Assembly (NCBI GenBank): GCA_021205385.1
Contig: JAJPXQ010000033.1
Location: forward strand, 1-38,029
Length of the DNA stretch: 38,029 nucleotides
Reading direction: 5' to 3'
Origin: Lachnospiraceae bacterium
GTDB lineage: Bacteria; Bacillota; Clostridia; Lachnospirales; Lachnospiraceae
The position numbers were made by a program, and so were the translations under genes. Positions 25,156 to 33,565 of this stretch are shown piece after piece. Numbering within the stretch: position 1 is the stretch's first letter; every line of letters begins with the position of its first letter. A model generated the notes under the pieces. The model had not been told where the DNA came from. It ran no database searches and saw only the letters and a list, made by a program, of their open reading frames with translations.

Positions 25156-25884
25156 GTGCATACATCAGTTGCAGTGACAGACGTGGGAAGGACGAGAAAG
25201 ATCAACCAGGATTTTGTGTACGCCTCGGATGTCCCGGTGGGGAACCTTCCGAATCTCTATATCGTGGCGGACGGCATGGGCGGCCATCGGGCGGGGGAGA
25301 TTGCCTCTTCTCTGGCGGTGGAGAGCGTCATTGAGGCGGCCAATAAGAGCATGGAGACCCGTCCGGCGCTGATCCTTCAGAAGGCAGTGCGCTATGCGAA
25401 CCACCGAATCTATGAGAAAGCCTGTGAGTGTGAGGATTATGAGGGCATGGGTACGACGCTCGTAATGCTGACAGTCATGGGGGAGGAGGCAGTCGCGGCG
25501 AATGTCGGAGACAGCCGCCTTTACGAAATCGCAGGAGGCAGCATCCGCCAGATATCGGAGGATCATTCTTACGTGGCGGAACTCGTGCGAAAGGGAGAAC
25601 TCAGCCCCGAGAGGGCAAGGAAGCATCCCGACAAAAATATTATCACAAAGGCGCTTGGAATACAGGGAGACATTCAGCCGGATCTGTATTTCCTTGAAGT
25701 GGCGCATGGAAATAAATATCTGCTCTGTTCCGATGGCCTGAGCAATATGGTGGAGGATACGGAACTCTGCCGGATCATCAGCCAGGAACGGCCGCTGTCC
25801 GAGATCGGCAGCGAACTGATTCTGCAGGCGAACCAAAACGGCGGTCTGGATAATATTGCGGTAGTGCTGACAGAAGCAGAATAG
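25156..25884 (+). CDS. PP2C-type Ser/Thr protein phosphatase (Stp/PrpC)
   Basis: A 242-residue PPM-family phosphatase that reverses phosphorylation by the kinase encoded next. Metal-binding motifs are present: TDVGRTRKINQD at the N-terminus, IVADGMGGHRAGE, ANVGDSRLY, EDHSYV, LLCSDGLSNM and GGLDNIAVVL. Start choice is uncertain. GTG 25156 has GAGGTGA at 25141-25147 at good spacing. GTG 25144 is possible, and an upstream start inside rlmN would add residues that do not resemble the family. This phosphatase-kinase-rsgA order is a conserved Firmicute module. Confidence 0.92.
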   Translation: MHTSVAVTDVGRTRKINQDFVYASDVPVGNLPNLYIVADGMGGHRAGEIASSLAVESVIEAANKSMETRPALILQKAVRYANHRIYEKACECEDYEGMGTTLVMLTVMGEEAVAANVGDSRLYEIAGGSIRQISEDHSYVAELVRKGELSPERARKHPDKNIITKALGIQGDIQPDLYFLEVAHGNKYLLCSDGLSNMVEDTELCRIISQERPLSEIGSELILQANQNGGLDNIAVVLTEAE

Positions 25885-25899
25885 CAGTGAGGTAGAATT

Positions 25900-27936
25900 A
25901 TGATCAAAATCGGAACGATAGTGGGTGATCGCTACGAGATCCTGGAAAAGATTGGCGTCGGCGGCATGGCGGAGGTCTATAAAGGCAAGGACCATAAGCT
26001 CAACCGCTACATCGCAGTCAAGATCCTGAAGGAGGAATTCCGCGGAAATGACGCTTTCATCAGAAAGTTCAAAGAGGAAGCGCAGTCCGCGGCACGCCTT
26101 GCGCATCCGAATATCGTGAATGTCTATGATGTCGGCGATGAAAACGGGATTTATTACATTGTCATGGAGCTGGTCGAGGGCATCACGCTCAAAAATTATA
26201 TTGAGCGGAAAGGCAGTCTTACGATCAAGGAGGCCACGAGCATTGCAATTCAGGTGTCCGCAGGCCTTGAGGTGGCGCACAACAATCAGATCGTGCACCG
26301 CGACATCAAGCCGCAGAATATTATCATTTCCCGGGAAGGCAAGGTGAAGGTGACGGACTTTGGCATCGCCAAGGCGACGACTTCCCAGACGACGACCTCG
26401 AATGCGATGGGTTCTGTCCATTACTCCTCTCCGGAGCAGGCCAGAGGCGGCTATGTGGACCACAGAAGCGATATTTACTCTCTGGGCATCGTGCTCTATG
26501 AGATGGTGACCGGCCGCGTGCCTTTTGATGGGGATTCGGCAGTGACGATCGCGGTCAAACATCTGCAGGAGGAGATGGTCCCGCCGGAGACCTATTGTAA
26601 GAATCTTCCCTACAGTCTTTCCCAGATTATCAAAAAGGCGACAGAGAAGAGTCCGGATCGCAGATATCAGGATATTGGAGATCTGATCGCGGACCTGAAA
26701 CAGTCCCTGATGGATCCGGAAGGGGATTTCGTGAAGATCATTGACCCGGACAATCAGGCAAGAACGGTGATTGTGACGAAGGATACGACGTCTCAGGTGA
26801 AAGAGGTCAGAAGAGCGCGTCATCAGGAGATTGAGGAGGAAGATGATGACGAGGAAGACGAGGATGAGGACGACGAGGATGACGAGAGCCTGAGTCCTGC
26901 CGTGGAAAAAGCCATGACAGCGGCCGGCATCGTGCTCGCTATCATTATTGTGATTATTGTCTTTCTGCTGGTGTCGAGGCTCTTTGGGCTTGGCTCAGGC
27001 AGCAGTTCCGACACGGAAGACACGCAGACGGAGGAGAGCGTTACGGACGATGACAGCAGCTCATCGGCGAATACGGTAGAGATGCCGAGTCTCCTTGGCA
27101 TGACCATGACGGAGGCGAAGATCGAGCTGGAGGAGCTGGGCTTAAGCATCACGCTGAAGGGCAGCGAACCTTCTTCGGAGTATGCCTCCGGTCAGATCAT
27201 CGAGCAGAGTGTGGAGGAGGGCAGCCGTGTGGAAGTCGGAAGCTCTGTGGAGGTAACGACTTCGAGTGGTGAGGACACTCAGACGACAAGCTCTGATACG
27301 GAAGAGGAGGAGACGACGGTGACGGTGCCGAGCGTGCTGGAAAAGGATGAGGCGACCGCGCGCAGCGCGCTGACTGCAGCGGGGCTGACGGTTGGCACGG
27401 TGTCGGAGAGCAGCAGTGATACCGTGGAGGAAGGCCTGGTGATCAGCCAGAGCGTGACGGCCAATTCTACCGTGGAAAAAGGAACCTCTGTCGATCTGGT
27501 CATCAGCAGCGGTCCGCAGACGGTGACGGTGACGGTGACGGACGTGATCGGGCATGAGCGGACAAGGGCGACTTCAGAGCTGGAAGCCGACGGTTTCAAG
27601 GTATCTGTGGCAGAGGCCTATTCGGATGATATCCGCAGCGGCCTGGTGATCAGCACCGATCCGGACCGGGGCACGAGTGTGTCTCCCGGGAGCACGGTCA
27701 CGATTACGGTCAGCCTGGGAAAACAGACAGTCACGATTCCGTCTGTTGTGGTCAATATGACTTATGACGCGGCGGTGACCGCGCTTCGGAGTGCGGGATT
27801 TACGGGGACGGTCACACAGGCCACCGAGTACAGCAATTCTGTGGGAGCGGGTTATGTGACGCGTTTCAGCCCTGGCAGCACGGTGAATTATGACGGGGAT
27901 GTGACGATCTATGTCAGCCTGGGGCCGTCGTCCTGA
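25900..27936 (+). CDS. PASTA-domain Ser/Thr protein kinase (PrkC/Stk1-like)
   Basis: A 678-residue membrane kinase that senses peptidoglycan fragments or lipid II outside and phosphorylates division, wall and metabolic proteins inside. The kinase domain (1-270) has GVGGMAEVYKG, Lys41, HRDIKPQN (Asp135) and the DFG motif (Asp153), with a Thr/Ser-rich activation loop. A strongly acidic juxtamembrane stretch (about residues 307-332) leads to a single membrane helix near 341-363. Four PASTA repeats follow, at about 392-457, 474-540, 544-609 and 611-676, after a Ser/Thr/Asp-rich linker. The third begins VTVTDVIG rather than the usual V-P pattern. ATG 25900 is 15 bases after the phosphatase stop. 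Confidence 0.95.
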   Translation: MIKIGTIVGDRYEILEKIGVGGMAEVYKGKDHKLNRYIAVKILKEEFRGNDAFIRKFKEEAQSAARLAHPNIVNVYDVGDENGIYYIVMELVEGITLKNYIERKGSLTIKEATSIAIQVSAGLEVAHNNQIVHRDIKPQNIIISREGKVKVTDFGIAKATTSQTTTSNAMGSVHYSSPEQARGGYVDHRSDIYSLGIVLYEMVTGRVPFDGDSAVTIAVKHLQEEMVPPETYCKNLPYSLSQIIKKATEKSPDRRYQDIGDLIADLKQSLMDPEGDFVKIIDPDNQARTVIVTKDTTSQVKEVRRARHQEIEEEDDDEEDEDEDDEDDESLSPAVEKAMTAAGIVLAIIIVIIVFLLVSRLFGLGSGSSSDTEDTQTEESVTDDDSSSSANTVEMPSLLGMTMTEAKIELEELGLSITLKGSEPSSEYASGQIIEQSVEEGSRVEVGSSVEVTTSSGEDTQTTSSDTEEEETTVTVPSVLEKDEATARSALTAAGLTVGTVSESSSDTVEEGLVISQSVTANSTVEKGTSVDLVISSGPQTVTVTVTDVIGHERTRATSELEADGFKVSVAEAYSDDIRSGLVISTDPDRGTSVSPGSTVTITVSLGKQTVTIPSVVVNMTYDAAVTALRSAGFTGTVTQATEYSNSVGAGYVTRFSPGSTVNYDGDVTIYVSLGPSS

Positions 27937-28823
27937 TGGAAGGCAGGATCATCAAGGGGATCGCGGGCTTCTACTATGTCTACGTGGAGGACCGCGGCGT
28001 ATATGAGTGTAAGGCGAAGGGCATTTTCCGTAACCGGGGCTTAAAGCCGATGGTCGGAGATCTGGTGGAAATACAGGCGCTTGATGAGACAGAGCGCAGT
28101 GGAAATATTGAGGAGATTCTGCCGCGGAGCAGCGAACTTATCCGGCCCGCTGTTGCCAATCTCACGCAGGCGCTGATCGTCTTTGCCCTGTCGCGGCCGA
28201 AGCCGAACCTGGGCCTGCTGGACCGCTTTCTGGTCATGATGCGGCAGAAGGGGCTGCCCTCGATTATCTGCTTCAATAAGCTGGATGAGGCGGAGCCGGA
28301 ACAGGAGGACGAGCTGCGGGCGATTTATGCATACAGTGACTGTCTGCTTACGTTTGTCAGTGCGAAGACCGGTCAGGGGGCTGAGGAGCTGAAGGCCTTG
28401 CTTCTGAATCAGACGACTGCGCTGGCGGGACCGTCCGGCGTAGGAAAATCGACGCTGACCAATCTTCTGATCCCGGACGCCGGGAGTGAGACCGGACAGA
28501 TCAGCAGAAAGCTTGAACGCGGAAAACATACAACGAGGCACAGCGAGCTGTTCTGGATTCAGAAGGACAGCTATCTCTTCGATACGCCGGGTTTCAGCTC
28601 ACTTGACCTGATGGAGACGAAGAAGGAAGAGCTGCGCTTTGATTTCCCGGAGTTTTTTCCTTATGAAAATCAGTGCCGTTACCCCGGCTGTGCGCATGTG
28701 CATGAGCCCGGCTGTGCGGTAAAAGCGGCTGTGGAGACGGGAAGCATCCACAGAAGAAGGTATGACAGCTATCTCGATTTCTATGAGGAGCTGTGTGAGA
28801 GAGAGAAGAGGAGGTATCGCTGA
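27936..28823 (+). CDS. rsgA: Ribosome small subunit-dependent GTPase A
   Basis: A 295-residue circularly permuted GTPase that assists late 30S subunit maturation. The N-terminal OB fold begins GRIIKGIAGFYYVYVED. The GTPase motifs come in permuted order: NKLD (G4) in CFNKLDEAE, SAKTG (G5), then GPSGVGKSTLTN (G1), GKHTTRH (G2) and DTPGFSSLD (G3). A C-terminal zinc knuckle, CRYPGCAHVHEPGC, lies near residue 247. The ATG shares one base with the kinase stop (TGATG), fixing it in the phosphatase-kinase-rsgA operon. Confidence 0.96.
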   Translation: MEGRIIKGIAGFYYVYVEDRGVYECKAKGIFRNRGLKPMVGDLVEIQALDETERSGNIEEILPRSSELIRPAVANLTQALIVFALSRPKPNLGLLDRFLVMMRQKGLPSIICFNKLDEAEPEQEDELRAIYAYSDCLLTFVSAKTGQGAEELKALLLNQTTALAGPSGVGKSTLTNLLIPDAGSETGQISRKLERGKHTTRHSELFWIQKDSYLFDTPGFSSLDLMETKKEELRFDFPEFFPYENQCRYPGCAHVHEPGCAVKAAVETGSIHRRRYDSYLDFYEELCEREKRRYR

Positions 28824-28826
28824 ACC

Positions 28827-29480
28827 ATGAAAAAATATTTGTCACCTTCGATTTTATCGGCGGATTTTGCGCATCTGGGCGATGATATCCGGCGCGCGCA
28901 GGAGGCGGGAACGCAGTATCTGCACTACGATGTGATGGATGGACTGTTTGTCCCGAGTATTTCCTTTGGTATGCCGGTGCTGGAGTCTGTTCGGAAGATT
29001 ACGGATCTTGTGCTGGACGTACATCTGATGATCGTGGATCCTGACCGCTATATTGACGAATTTGTGCGCTGCGGCGCGGATATCATCACGGTACATTATG
29101 AAGCCTGCAAGGATGTAAAGAAGACGCTGCGCACGATCCGGTCGAAGGGCGTGAAGGCAGGCGTGACGATCAAGCCGAAGACGCCAAACAGCGTTCTTGC
29201 GGATCTGCTCGATGAGGCGGATATGATTCTGCTCATGTCGGTGGAGCCGGGCTTTGGCGGGCAGTCGTACATTCCGGAGTCTACGCAGAAGATCCGCGAG
29301 CTTCGCGCGATGCTTGACGCACGTAGACTTGACACCGATATCGAGGTGGACGGCGGCATCAAGAAAGAGAATCTTCCGATGGTGCTCGATGCAGGAGCGA
29401 ATGTGATCGTGGCCGGTTCTGCTATTTTCAAAGGCGATATCGGGCAGAATGTGCGCGATTTCATGGAGATCATGAAGTGA
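28827..29480 (+). CDS. rpe: Ribulose-phosphate 3-epimerase
   Basis: A 217-residue TIM-barrel enzyme interconverting ribulose 5-phosphate and xylulose 5-phosphate in the pentose phosphate pathway. The start LSPSILSADFAHLG, the metal/catalytic motif HYDVMDGLFVPSISFG, LDVHLMIVDP, MSVEPGFGGQSYIP and the phosphate-binding EVDGGIKKEN are all present. Length is normal. AGGAGG at 28809-28814 is the ribosome binding site, inside the end of rsgA. The rsgA-rpe-thiN order is common in Firmicutes. Confidence 0.97.
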   Translation: MKKYLSPSILSADFAHLGDDIRRAQEAGTQYLHYDVMDGLFVPSISFGMPVLESVRKITDLVLDVHLMIVDPDRYIDEFVRCGADIITVHYEACKDVKKTLRTIRSKGVKAGVTIKPKTPNSVLADLLDEADMILLMSVEPGFGGQSYIPESTQKIRELRAMLDARRLDTDIEVDGGIKKENLPMVLDAGANVIVAGSAIFKGDIGQNVRDFMEIMK

Positions 29481-30127
29481 TGAAAACTTTGATTATCAGT
29501 GGGGGCAGGATTGATACTGATTTTGCCCTCCGTGTTCTTAAGCAGCCCTTTGACCACATCATCTGTGCGGATAAAGGGCTTGCCTTTTGTTATGAGCAGG
29601 GAATCCGGCCGACGAGGATTGTAGGAGATTTTGACAGCCTGAAGCCGGGCATTCTGGAAAAGTACCGGAACACGGACATTGAAGTCCGTGAATTCAATCC
29701 GGTAAAGGACGCTACGGATACGCAGATCGCAGTAGAGCTGGCGCTGGAGCTTGGCAGTACGGATATCACGCTCCTGGGAGCGACCGGAACGCGGCTCGAC
29801 CATGTGCTCGGAAATATTCATACCCTGTATCTTCCCTTTGAAAAGGGAGTTCCCTGCCGGATTCTCGATGCATACAACCGCATCCGGCTGATCAGCGGCA
29901 GCGTCACGCTGAAGGCGGAAGAGCAGTACGGAGAATTCTTTTCTCTGATCCCGTTTACGGAACAGGTGAGCGGCGTGACGCTGCGGGGAGTGAAGTATCC
30001 GCTTGACGCGTACAATTTTACCGTCCGCGGGAGCGCGTCCCGGGGGGTCTCGAATGAGATCAAAGAAAATGAGGCGCGGATCACGATTGGAGAAGGCATT
30101 ATGATTCTGATAGAATCGAAGGAGTGA
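29480..30127 (+). CDS. thiN: Thiamine pyrophosphokinase
   Basis: A 215-residue enzyme that transfers pyrophosphate from ATP to thiamine to make thiamine pyrophosphate, the cofactor of transketolase and pyruvate enzymes. Family motifs: ICADKGLAFCYEQGIRP, VGDFDSLKP and VKDATDTQIAVELAL, then GATGTRLDHVLGNIH. The C-terminal beta domain has SLIPFTEQVSGVTLRGVKYPL and GSASRGVSNE. The ATG at 29480 overlaps the rpe stop (TGATG); a GTG one codon earlier is possible. It stands four bases before the response-regulator gene. Confidence 0.94.
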   Translation: MKTLIISGGRIDTDFALRVLKQPFDHIICADKGLAFCYEQGIRPTRIVGDFDSLKPGILEKYRNTDIEVREFNPVKDATDTQIAVELALELGSTDITLLGATGTRLDHVLGNIHTLYLPFEKGVPCRILDAYNRIRLISGSVTLKAEEQYGEFFSLIPFTEQVSGVTLRGVKYPLDAYNFTVRGSASRGVSNEIKENEARITIGEGIMILIESKE

Positions 30128-30131
30128 TGGC

Positions 30132-30806
30132 ATGCGAATTCTTCTGGCAGAGGATGAGCGGGACCTGAACCGCATCATCAGCAAAAAACTGACTTCAGAC
30201 GGCTACAGTGTGGACAGCTGTTACGACGGAAAAGAGGCGATGGACATGCTCGCCTGTGCGGATTATGACGCCGCGATTCTGGACATCATGATGCCGGGGG
30301 CGGACGGTTTCGCCGTACTCGCCTCTCTTCGGAACGCCGGAAGAACGACGCCGGTGCTCTTCCTGACGGCGCGTGATTCGATCTCGGACCGCGTGAAGGG
30401 GCTGGACAGCGGAGCGAACGATTACCTCGTGAAGCCTTTCTCCTTTGAGGAGCTGAGCGCACGCATCCGGGCGATGATCCGCACGAGCCACGGCACGGCG
30501 AAGAGCGAGCTCGCAGTCGGCGATCTTATTATGGACTGCGCGACAAAGCGGGTCACGCGCGGCGGACGCGAGATCACCCTATCTGCCCGGGAATACGCGC
30601 TGCTCGAATACCTGATGCACAATGTGGGCATCACGCTCTCGCGGGAGCAGATCGAAGACCACATCTGGAACTATGATTACGAAGGCGGCACGAATGTCGT
30701 GGACGTGTATATCAGCTATCTTCGCCGCAAGATCGACAGCGGACAGAAAAAGAAGCTGATTCACACCGTGCGCGGCAGGGGCTATGTCATACGGGAGGAC
30801 GCGTAA
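30132..30806 (+). CDS. OmpR/PhoB family response regulator
   Basis: A 224-residue two-component regulator. The receiver domain (1-115) has the acidic pair LLAEDER, the phosphoacceptor Asp51 in ILDIMMPGADG, and Lys100 in DYLVKPFSFEE. The C-terminal winged-helix DNA-binding domain includes ITLSAREYALLEYLM, SREQIEDHIWNYDYEGGTNVVDVYI and HTVRGRGYVIRE. It is likely phosphorylated by the kinase encoded three bases downstream, and to control the PepSY-repeat gene after that. No clear promoter separates it from thiN, so it may be transcribed with the PP2C-kinase operon at least in part. Confidence 0.95.
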   Translation: MRILLAEDERDLNRIISKKLTSDGYSVDSCYDGKEAMDMLACADYDAAILDIMMPGADGFAVLASLRNAGRTTPVLFLTARDSISDRVKGLDSGANDYLVKPFSFEELSARIRAMIRTSHGTAKSELAVGDLIMDCATKRVTRGGREITLSAREYALLEYLMHNVGITLSREQIEDHIWNYDYEGGTNVVDVYISYLRRKIDSGQKKKLIHTVRGRGYVIREDA

Positions 30807-30809
30807 GCT

Positions 30810-32234
30810 TTGAAAAGATTATCCATCCGCGCGAAGATCACGCTCTGGTTTTCGGCTGTACTGATCGTGGTTGTCGCGCTCACCTATTTTGTGATTCTGT
30901 CGGCCAGCCGGCAGATCATTCAGAAGACTATCCGTGACGAACTGATACAGACTGTGGAGAACAATGTGGACGAGGTCGAGTACTACGCCTCGATCGACGA
31001 TCTCTACGCGGACAATGACGTCGATTACTATGCGCATTTCGATGGCGGTTACATCGAGATCGACGACGATTTCCTCGATGCGGTCAATGAGATCTACACT
31101 TCCCTTTGCCGGACAGACGGTACGCTGGTCTACGGGGAGAACCCGATTGCCAGAGAGAGCGCTGCGGTCGCCTTCACGGATTCGGAGGTGCAGCGTTTGA
31201 AAGTAGACGGGACGCTCTACTATATCTTTGACCGCAGGCTGGAGACAGAGGGACTTGAGGATCTGTGGCTGCGTGGTATCGTCTCTGAGACGCAGGGGGA
31301 GGTCGAACTGTCTGCGATTTCCCGCACCTCTCTCATTTTGCTGCCGAGCCTTGTCGTGCTGGCCATCATCGGCGGTTTTCTGATTGCAGGGCGGACGCTG
31401 CGCCCGATCCGGCAGATTGCAGATACAGCGGCGCAGATCCGCGAGGGAAATGATCTGGGAAAGCGGATTGAGCTGGGCGAAGGGCAGGACGAGCTGCATC
31501 AGCTCGCCGGACAGTTCAATGAAATGTTTACCCGTCTGGATGAATCCTTCCAGGCGCAGCAGCGCTTTGTCTCCGACGCTTCGCATGAGCTGCGGACGCC
31601 GGCCGCTGTGATCAGCGCGCAGTGCGAGCTCTCCCTGGAAGCTCCCCAGAGTCAGGAAGAATATGAAGAGGCGCTCCGGGTTATTCAGCGGCAGAGCCGC
31701 AAGATGAATCGCCTGATCGGAAACCTCCTGGATTTTACCAGACTGGAGCTGCAGCCGGAGCGCTACGCGAAGGAAGAGCTGGATCTGTCCGGGCTGACGG
31801 AAAGCGTCTGCGAGGATCTGGCACTGCTGCGGGAAAAGAACATCGAGCTGCGCTGCGAGGCGGAGCCGGATATCCATTTCACCGGGAATCGCGAGCTGCT
31901 GACGCGTCTTCTGACAAATCTCATCGGCAATGCCTATCGCTATGGAAATACAGACGGCCATACGTGGGTCACTCTGCGTTCTGATGAGAATGCGATTGTG
32001 CTGAGGGTGCAGGACGACGGCATTGGAATCGACAAGGAAAGCCTGCCGCATCTTTTTGAACGCTTTTATCAGGCTGACGCCTCGCGCAGCGGCGAGGGGA
32101 ACGGACTCGGACTTGCGATGGTGAAGGAGATCGCCGAGTTTCACGGCGGCGAGATCAGCGTGGAGAGCGAAGCAGGGCTTGGGAGCACCTTTACAATTAT
32201 TTTTAAAAAAGTTCAGTCTCTAATGTTCTTCTAA
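30810..32234 (+). CDS. Membrane sensor histidine kinase
   Basis: A 474-residue kinase. A first membrane helix (about 9-31) is followed by an external sensor of about 140 residues that is notably acidic (DNDVDYYAHFDGGYIEIDDD). The second helix is near 174-193, then a HAMP linker. The HisKA phosphoacceptor motif is SDASHELRTPAAVI with His259. The ATPase domain has NLIGNAYRYG (N box), DDGIGIDKESLPHLFERF (G1/F boxes) and GNGLGLAMVKEIA (G2 box). The start is TTG at 30810, with GGGAGGA at 30793-30799. The acidic sensor could bind a cation or a cationic peptide, which is inference. The TAA stop lies inside the direct repeat preceding the next gene. Confidence 0.95.
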   Translation: MKRLSIRAKITLWFSAVLIVVVALTYFVILSASRQIIQKTIRDELIQTVENNVDEVEYYASIDDLYADNDVDYYAHFDGGYIEIDDDFLDAVNEIYTSLCRTDGTLVYGENPIARESAAVAFTDSEVQRLKVDGTLYYIFDRRLETEGLEDLWLRGIVSETQGEVELSAISRTSLILLPSLVVLAIIGGFLIAGRTLRPIRQIADTAAQIREGNDLGKRIELGEGQDELHQLAGQFNEMFTRLDESFQAQQRFVSDASHELRTPAAVISAQCELSLEAPQSQEEYEEALRVIQRQSRKMNRLIGNLLDFTRLELQPERYAKEELDLSGLTESVCEDLALLREKNIELRCEAEPDIHFTGNRELLTRLLTNLIGNAYRYGNTDGHTWVTLRSDENAIVLRVQDDGIGIDKESLPHLFERFYQADASRSGEGNGLGLAMVKEIAEFHGGEISVESEAGLGSTFTIIFKKVQSLMFF

Positions 32235-32251
32235 TTTTTCTATTTTATACT
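32219..32251 (+). promoter_or_regulatory. Candidate response-regulator box and promoter of the PepSY-repeat gene
   Basis: TCTAATGTTCT (32219-32229) and TCTAATTTTTC (32230-32240) form a tandem direct repeat with 11-base spacing, the usual half-site spacing of OmpR-family regulators. A -10 box TATACT follows at 32246-32251. The position 17 bases upstream has no -35 consensus (ATGTTC), as in activator-dependent promoters. Binding by the neighbouring response regulator is inferred. Confidence 0.55.
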
Positions 32252-32283
32252 GTGCTTACAGAAAACAAAAGGAGGACAATACA

Positions 32284-33504
32284 ATGACTAATACAATCAT
32301 TCAGAAATTCTTCGGAACCAGGAAAAAAACAGTCATGTCGGTTGCGTGTATCGCGTCTGCAGTTGCACTCTTAGGAGCAGGAACGGCCTACGCGGCGTCA
32401 GGTGCGAGGACAGCCGCCGCGCGGGAATCGGCCATCGGTGAAGAAGCAGCACAGAATTATGCTTTTGCTGACGCGGGCGTGGATCCGGCTTCCGCACTGT
32501 ATGTCAGGGCCGAGTTCGACCACGAGGACGGACAGTTCATCTATGAGGTAGATTTCACGGCGGGCGATACGGAATATGAGTACTGGATTCTCGCGTCTGA
32601 CGGAACCGTGATCAAGAAATCGGCGGAGATCATTGCCCTGGCCAGCGCGGCGGAAGTTTCGGAGATCACGTTGGAGGAGGCAAAGGAAATTGCTCTGACG
32701 GACGCGGGGCTTGCTGCATCCGAGGTCACCTTTACCAAGGCGGATCTTGACCACGACGATGGACAGTCGGTTTACGATATCGAATTCTACGCGGAAAATG
32801 TGGAATATGAGTATGAGATCAAGGTGAGCGGTGGGGCGATCTACAGCAAGTCCAAAGAGACGCATACGGTACAGGCTGCAGAGGAAGAGCCGGCTGCAGA
32901 GAAGAGCGTGACAGAAGACACATCCGCTGTGAAAACGGAAGCTGCTGTGGTGGAAACGGTTGAAACTACACCTGTGACGAGTACCATCGATACGACCTCG
33001 GGCGAGAGTTCCCAGGCGACTGTGAGCAGCCAGATTGATCTGGAAACTGCCAAAAACAAGGCGCTCTCTGACGCGGGGGTCTCCGCCTCTGACGTGACCT
33101 TCAAGAAGGCGCGCGAGGATATGGACGATGGCGTTGTCGTCTATGACATCGAGTTCTACAGTTCCACGACGGAGTATGAGTATGAGATTCGCGTATCCGA
33201 CGGCGCAATCGTGGATAAGAGTGTTGAAGCTCTGGAGACTGCGCCCAGTGCCAGCGCCGGCAACGGATCGTCCGCCGGCGCGGACAGCAGCTCCTACATC
33301 AGTGTGGACGAGGCAAAAGCGATCGCCCTGAATCGGGCAGGACTCTCGGCCTCCGACGTGGTCTTTGAGAAGGCAAAGCTTGACAAGGACGACGGAGTCA
33401 TGGAATATGAGATCGAATTCTATCAGGGAAATATGGAATATGAGTGTACGATCAATGCCGTCACCGGCGCCATCATTGAGTACGATGCGGACTGGGACGA
33501 CTGA
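32284..33504 (+). CDS. Secreted protein with four PepSY-like repeats
   Basis: A 406-residue exported protein. A basic N-terminus and hydrophobic core end in GAGTAYAAS, giving a probable signal peptidase I site near residue 38. Four PepSY-type repeats follow at about 52-114, 128-198, 252-318 and 339-404. Each has a helix such as EAKEIALTDAGL, then V-F-KA-LD-DDG---YDIEFY and EYEYEI---DGAI. The first copy is the most diverged. A Glu/Ser/Thr-rich linker (about 200-250) splits the pairs. The protein is very acidic. PepSY domains occur in peptidase-inhibiting propeptides and in many exported proteins beside two-component systems; its binding partner is unknown. AGGAGGA at 32271-32277 is the ribosome binding site. 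It is probably the main output of the upstream regulator. Confidence 0.85.
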   Translation: MTNTIIQKFFGTRKKTVMSVACIASAVALLGAGTAYAASGARTAAARESAIGEEAAQNYAFADAGVDPASALYVRAEFDHEDGQFIYEVDFTAGDTEYEYWILASDGTVIKKSAEIIALASAAEVSEITLEEAKEIALTDAGLAASEVTFTKADLDHDDGQSVYDIEFYAENVEYEYEIKVSGGAIYSKSKETHTVQAAEEEPAAEKSVTEDTSAVKTEAAVVETVETTPVTSTIDTTSGESSQATVSSQIDLETAKNKALSDAGVSASDVTFKKAREDMDDGVVVYDIEFYSSTTEYEYEIRVSDGAIVDKSVEALETAPSASAGNGSSAGADSSSYISVDEAKAIALNRAGLSASDVVFEKAKLDKDDGVMEYEIEFYQGNMEYECTINAVTGAIIEYDADWDD

Positions 33505-33513
33505 TGAGCAGAT

Positions 33514-33555
33514 AAAAAGAACCCCCCGGGGAAATCCCCGGGGGTCTGATTTTTA
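33514..33555. terminator. Bidirectional intrinsic terminator
   Basis: A nine-base-pair all-GC stem (CCCCCGGGG at 33523-33531 with CCCCGGGGG at 33536-33544) closes an AAAT loop. It is flanked by AAAAAGAA on the left and TCTGATTTTT on the right. It lies between the stop codons of two convergent genes and can terminate the PepSY-repeat gene rightward and rpsB-tsf leftward. Confidence 0.9.
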
Positions 33556-33565
33556 TGAGAGAAGA

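Noticed and set aside
25165-26823. A 552-codon minus-strand open frame opposite the PP2C and PASTA kinase genes
   Set aside because: It is complementary to conserved catalytic domains and has no family motifs, so it is a composition artefact.
30819-32144. A 441-codon minus-strand open frame opposite the histidine kinase
   Set aside because: The plus-strand kinase has every expected motif. The antisense translation shows none and no ribosome binding site was found.
32284-33504. The internal PepSY repeats as a possible DNA repeat array or recent duplication
   Set aside because: The repeats are similar in protein sequence but well diverged in DNA, so they are an old domain repeat rather than a DNA repeat element.
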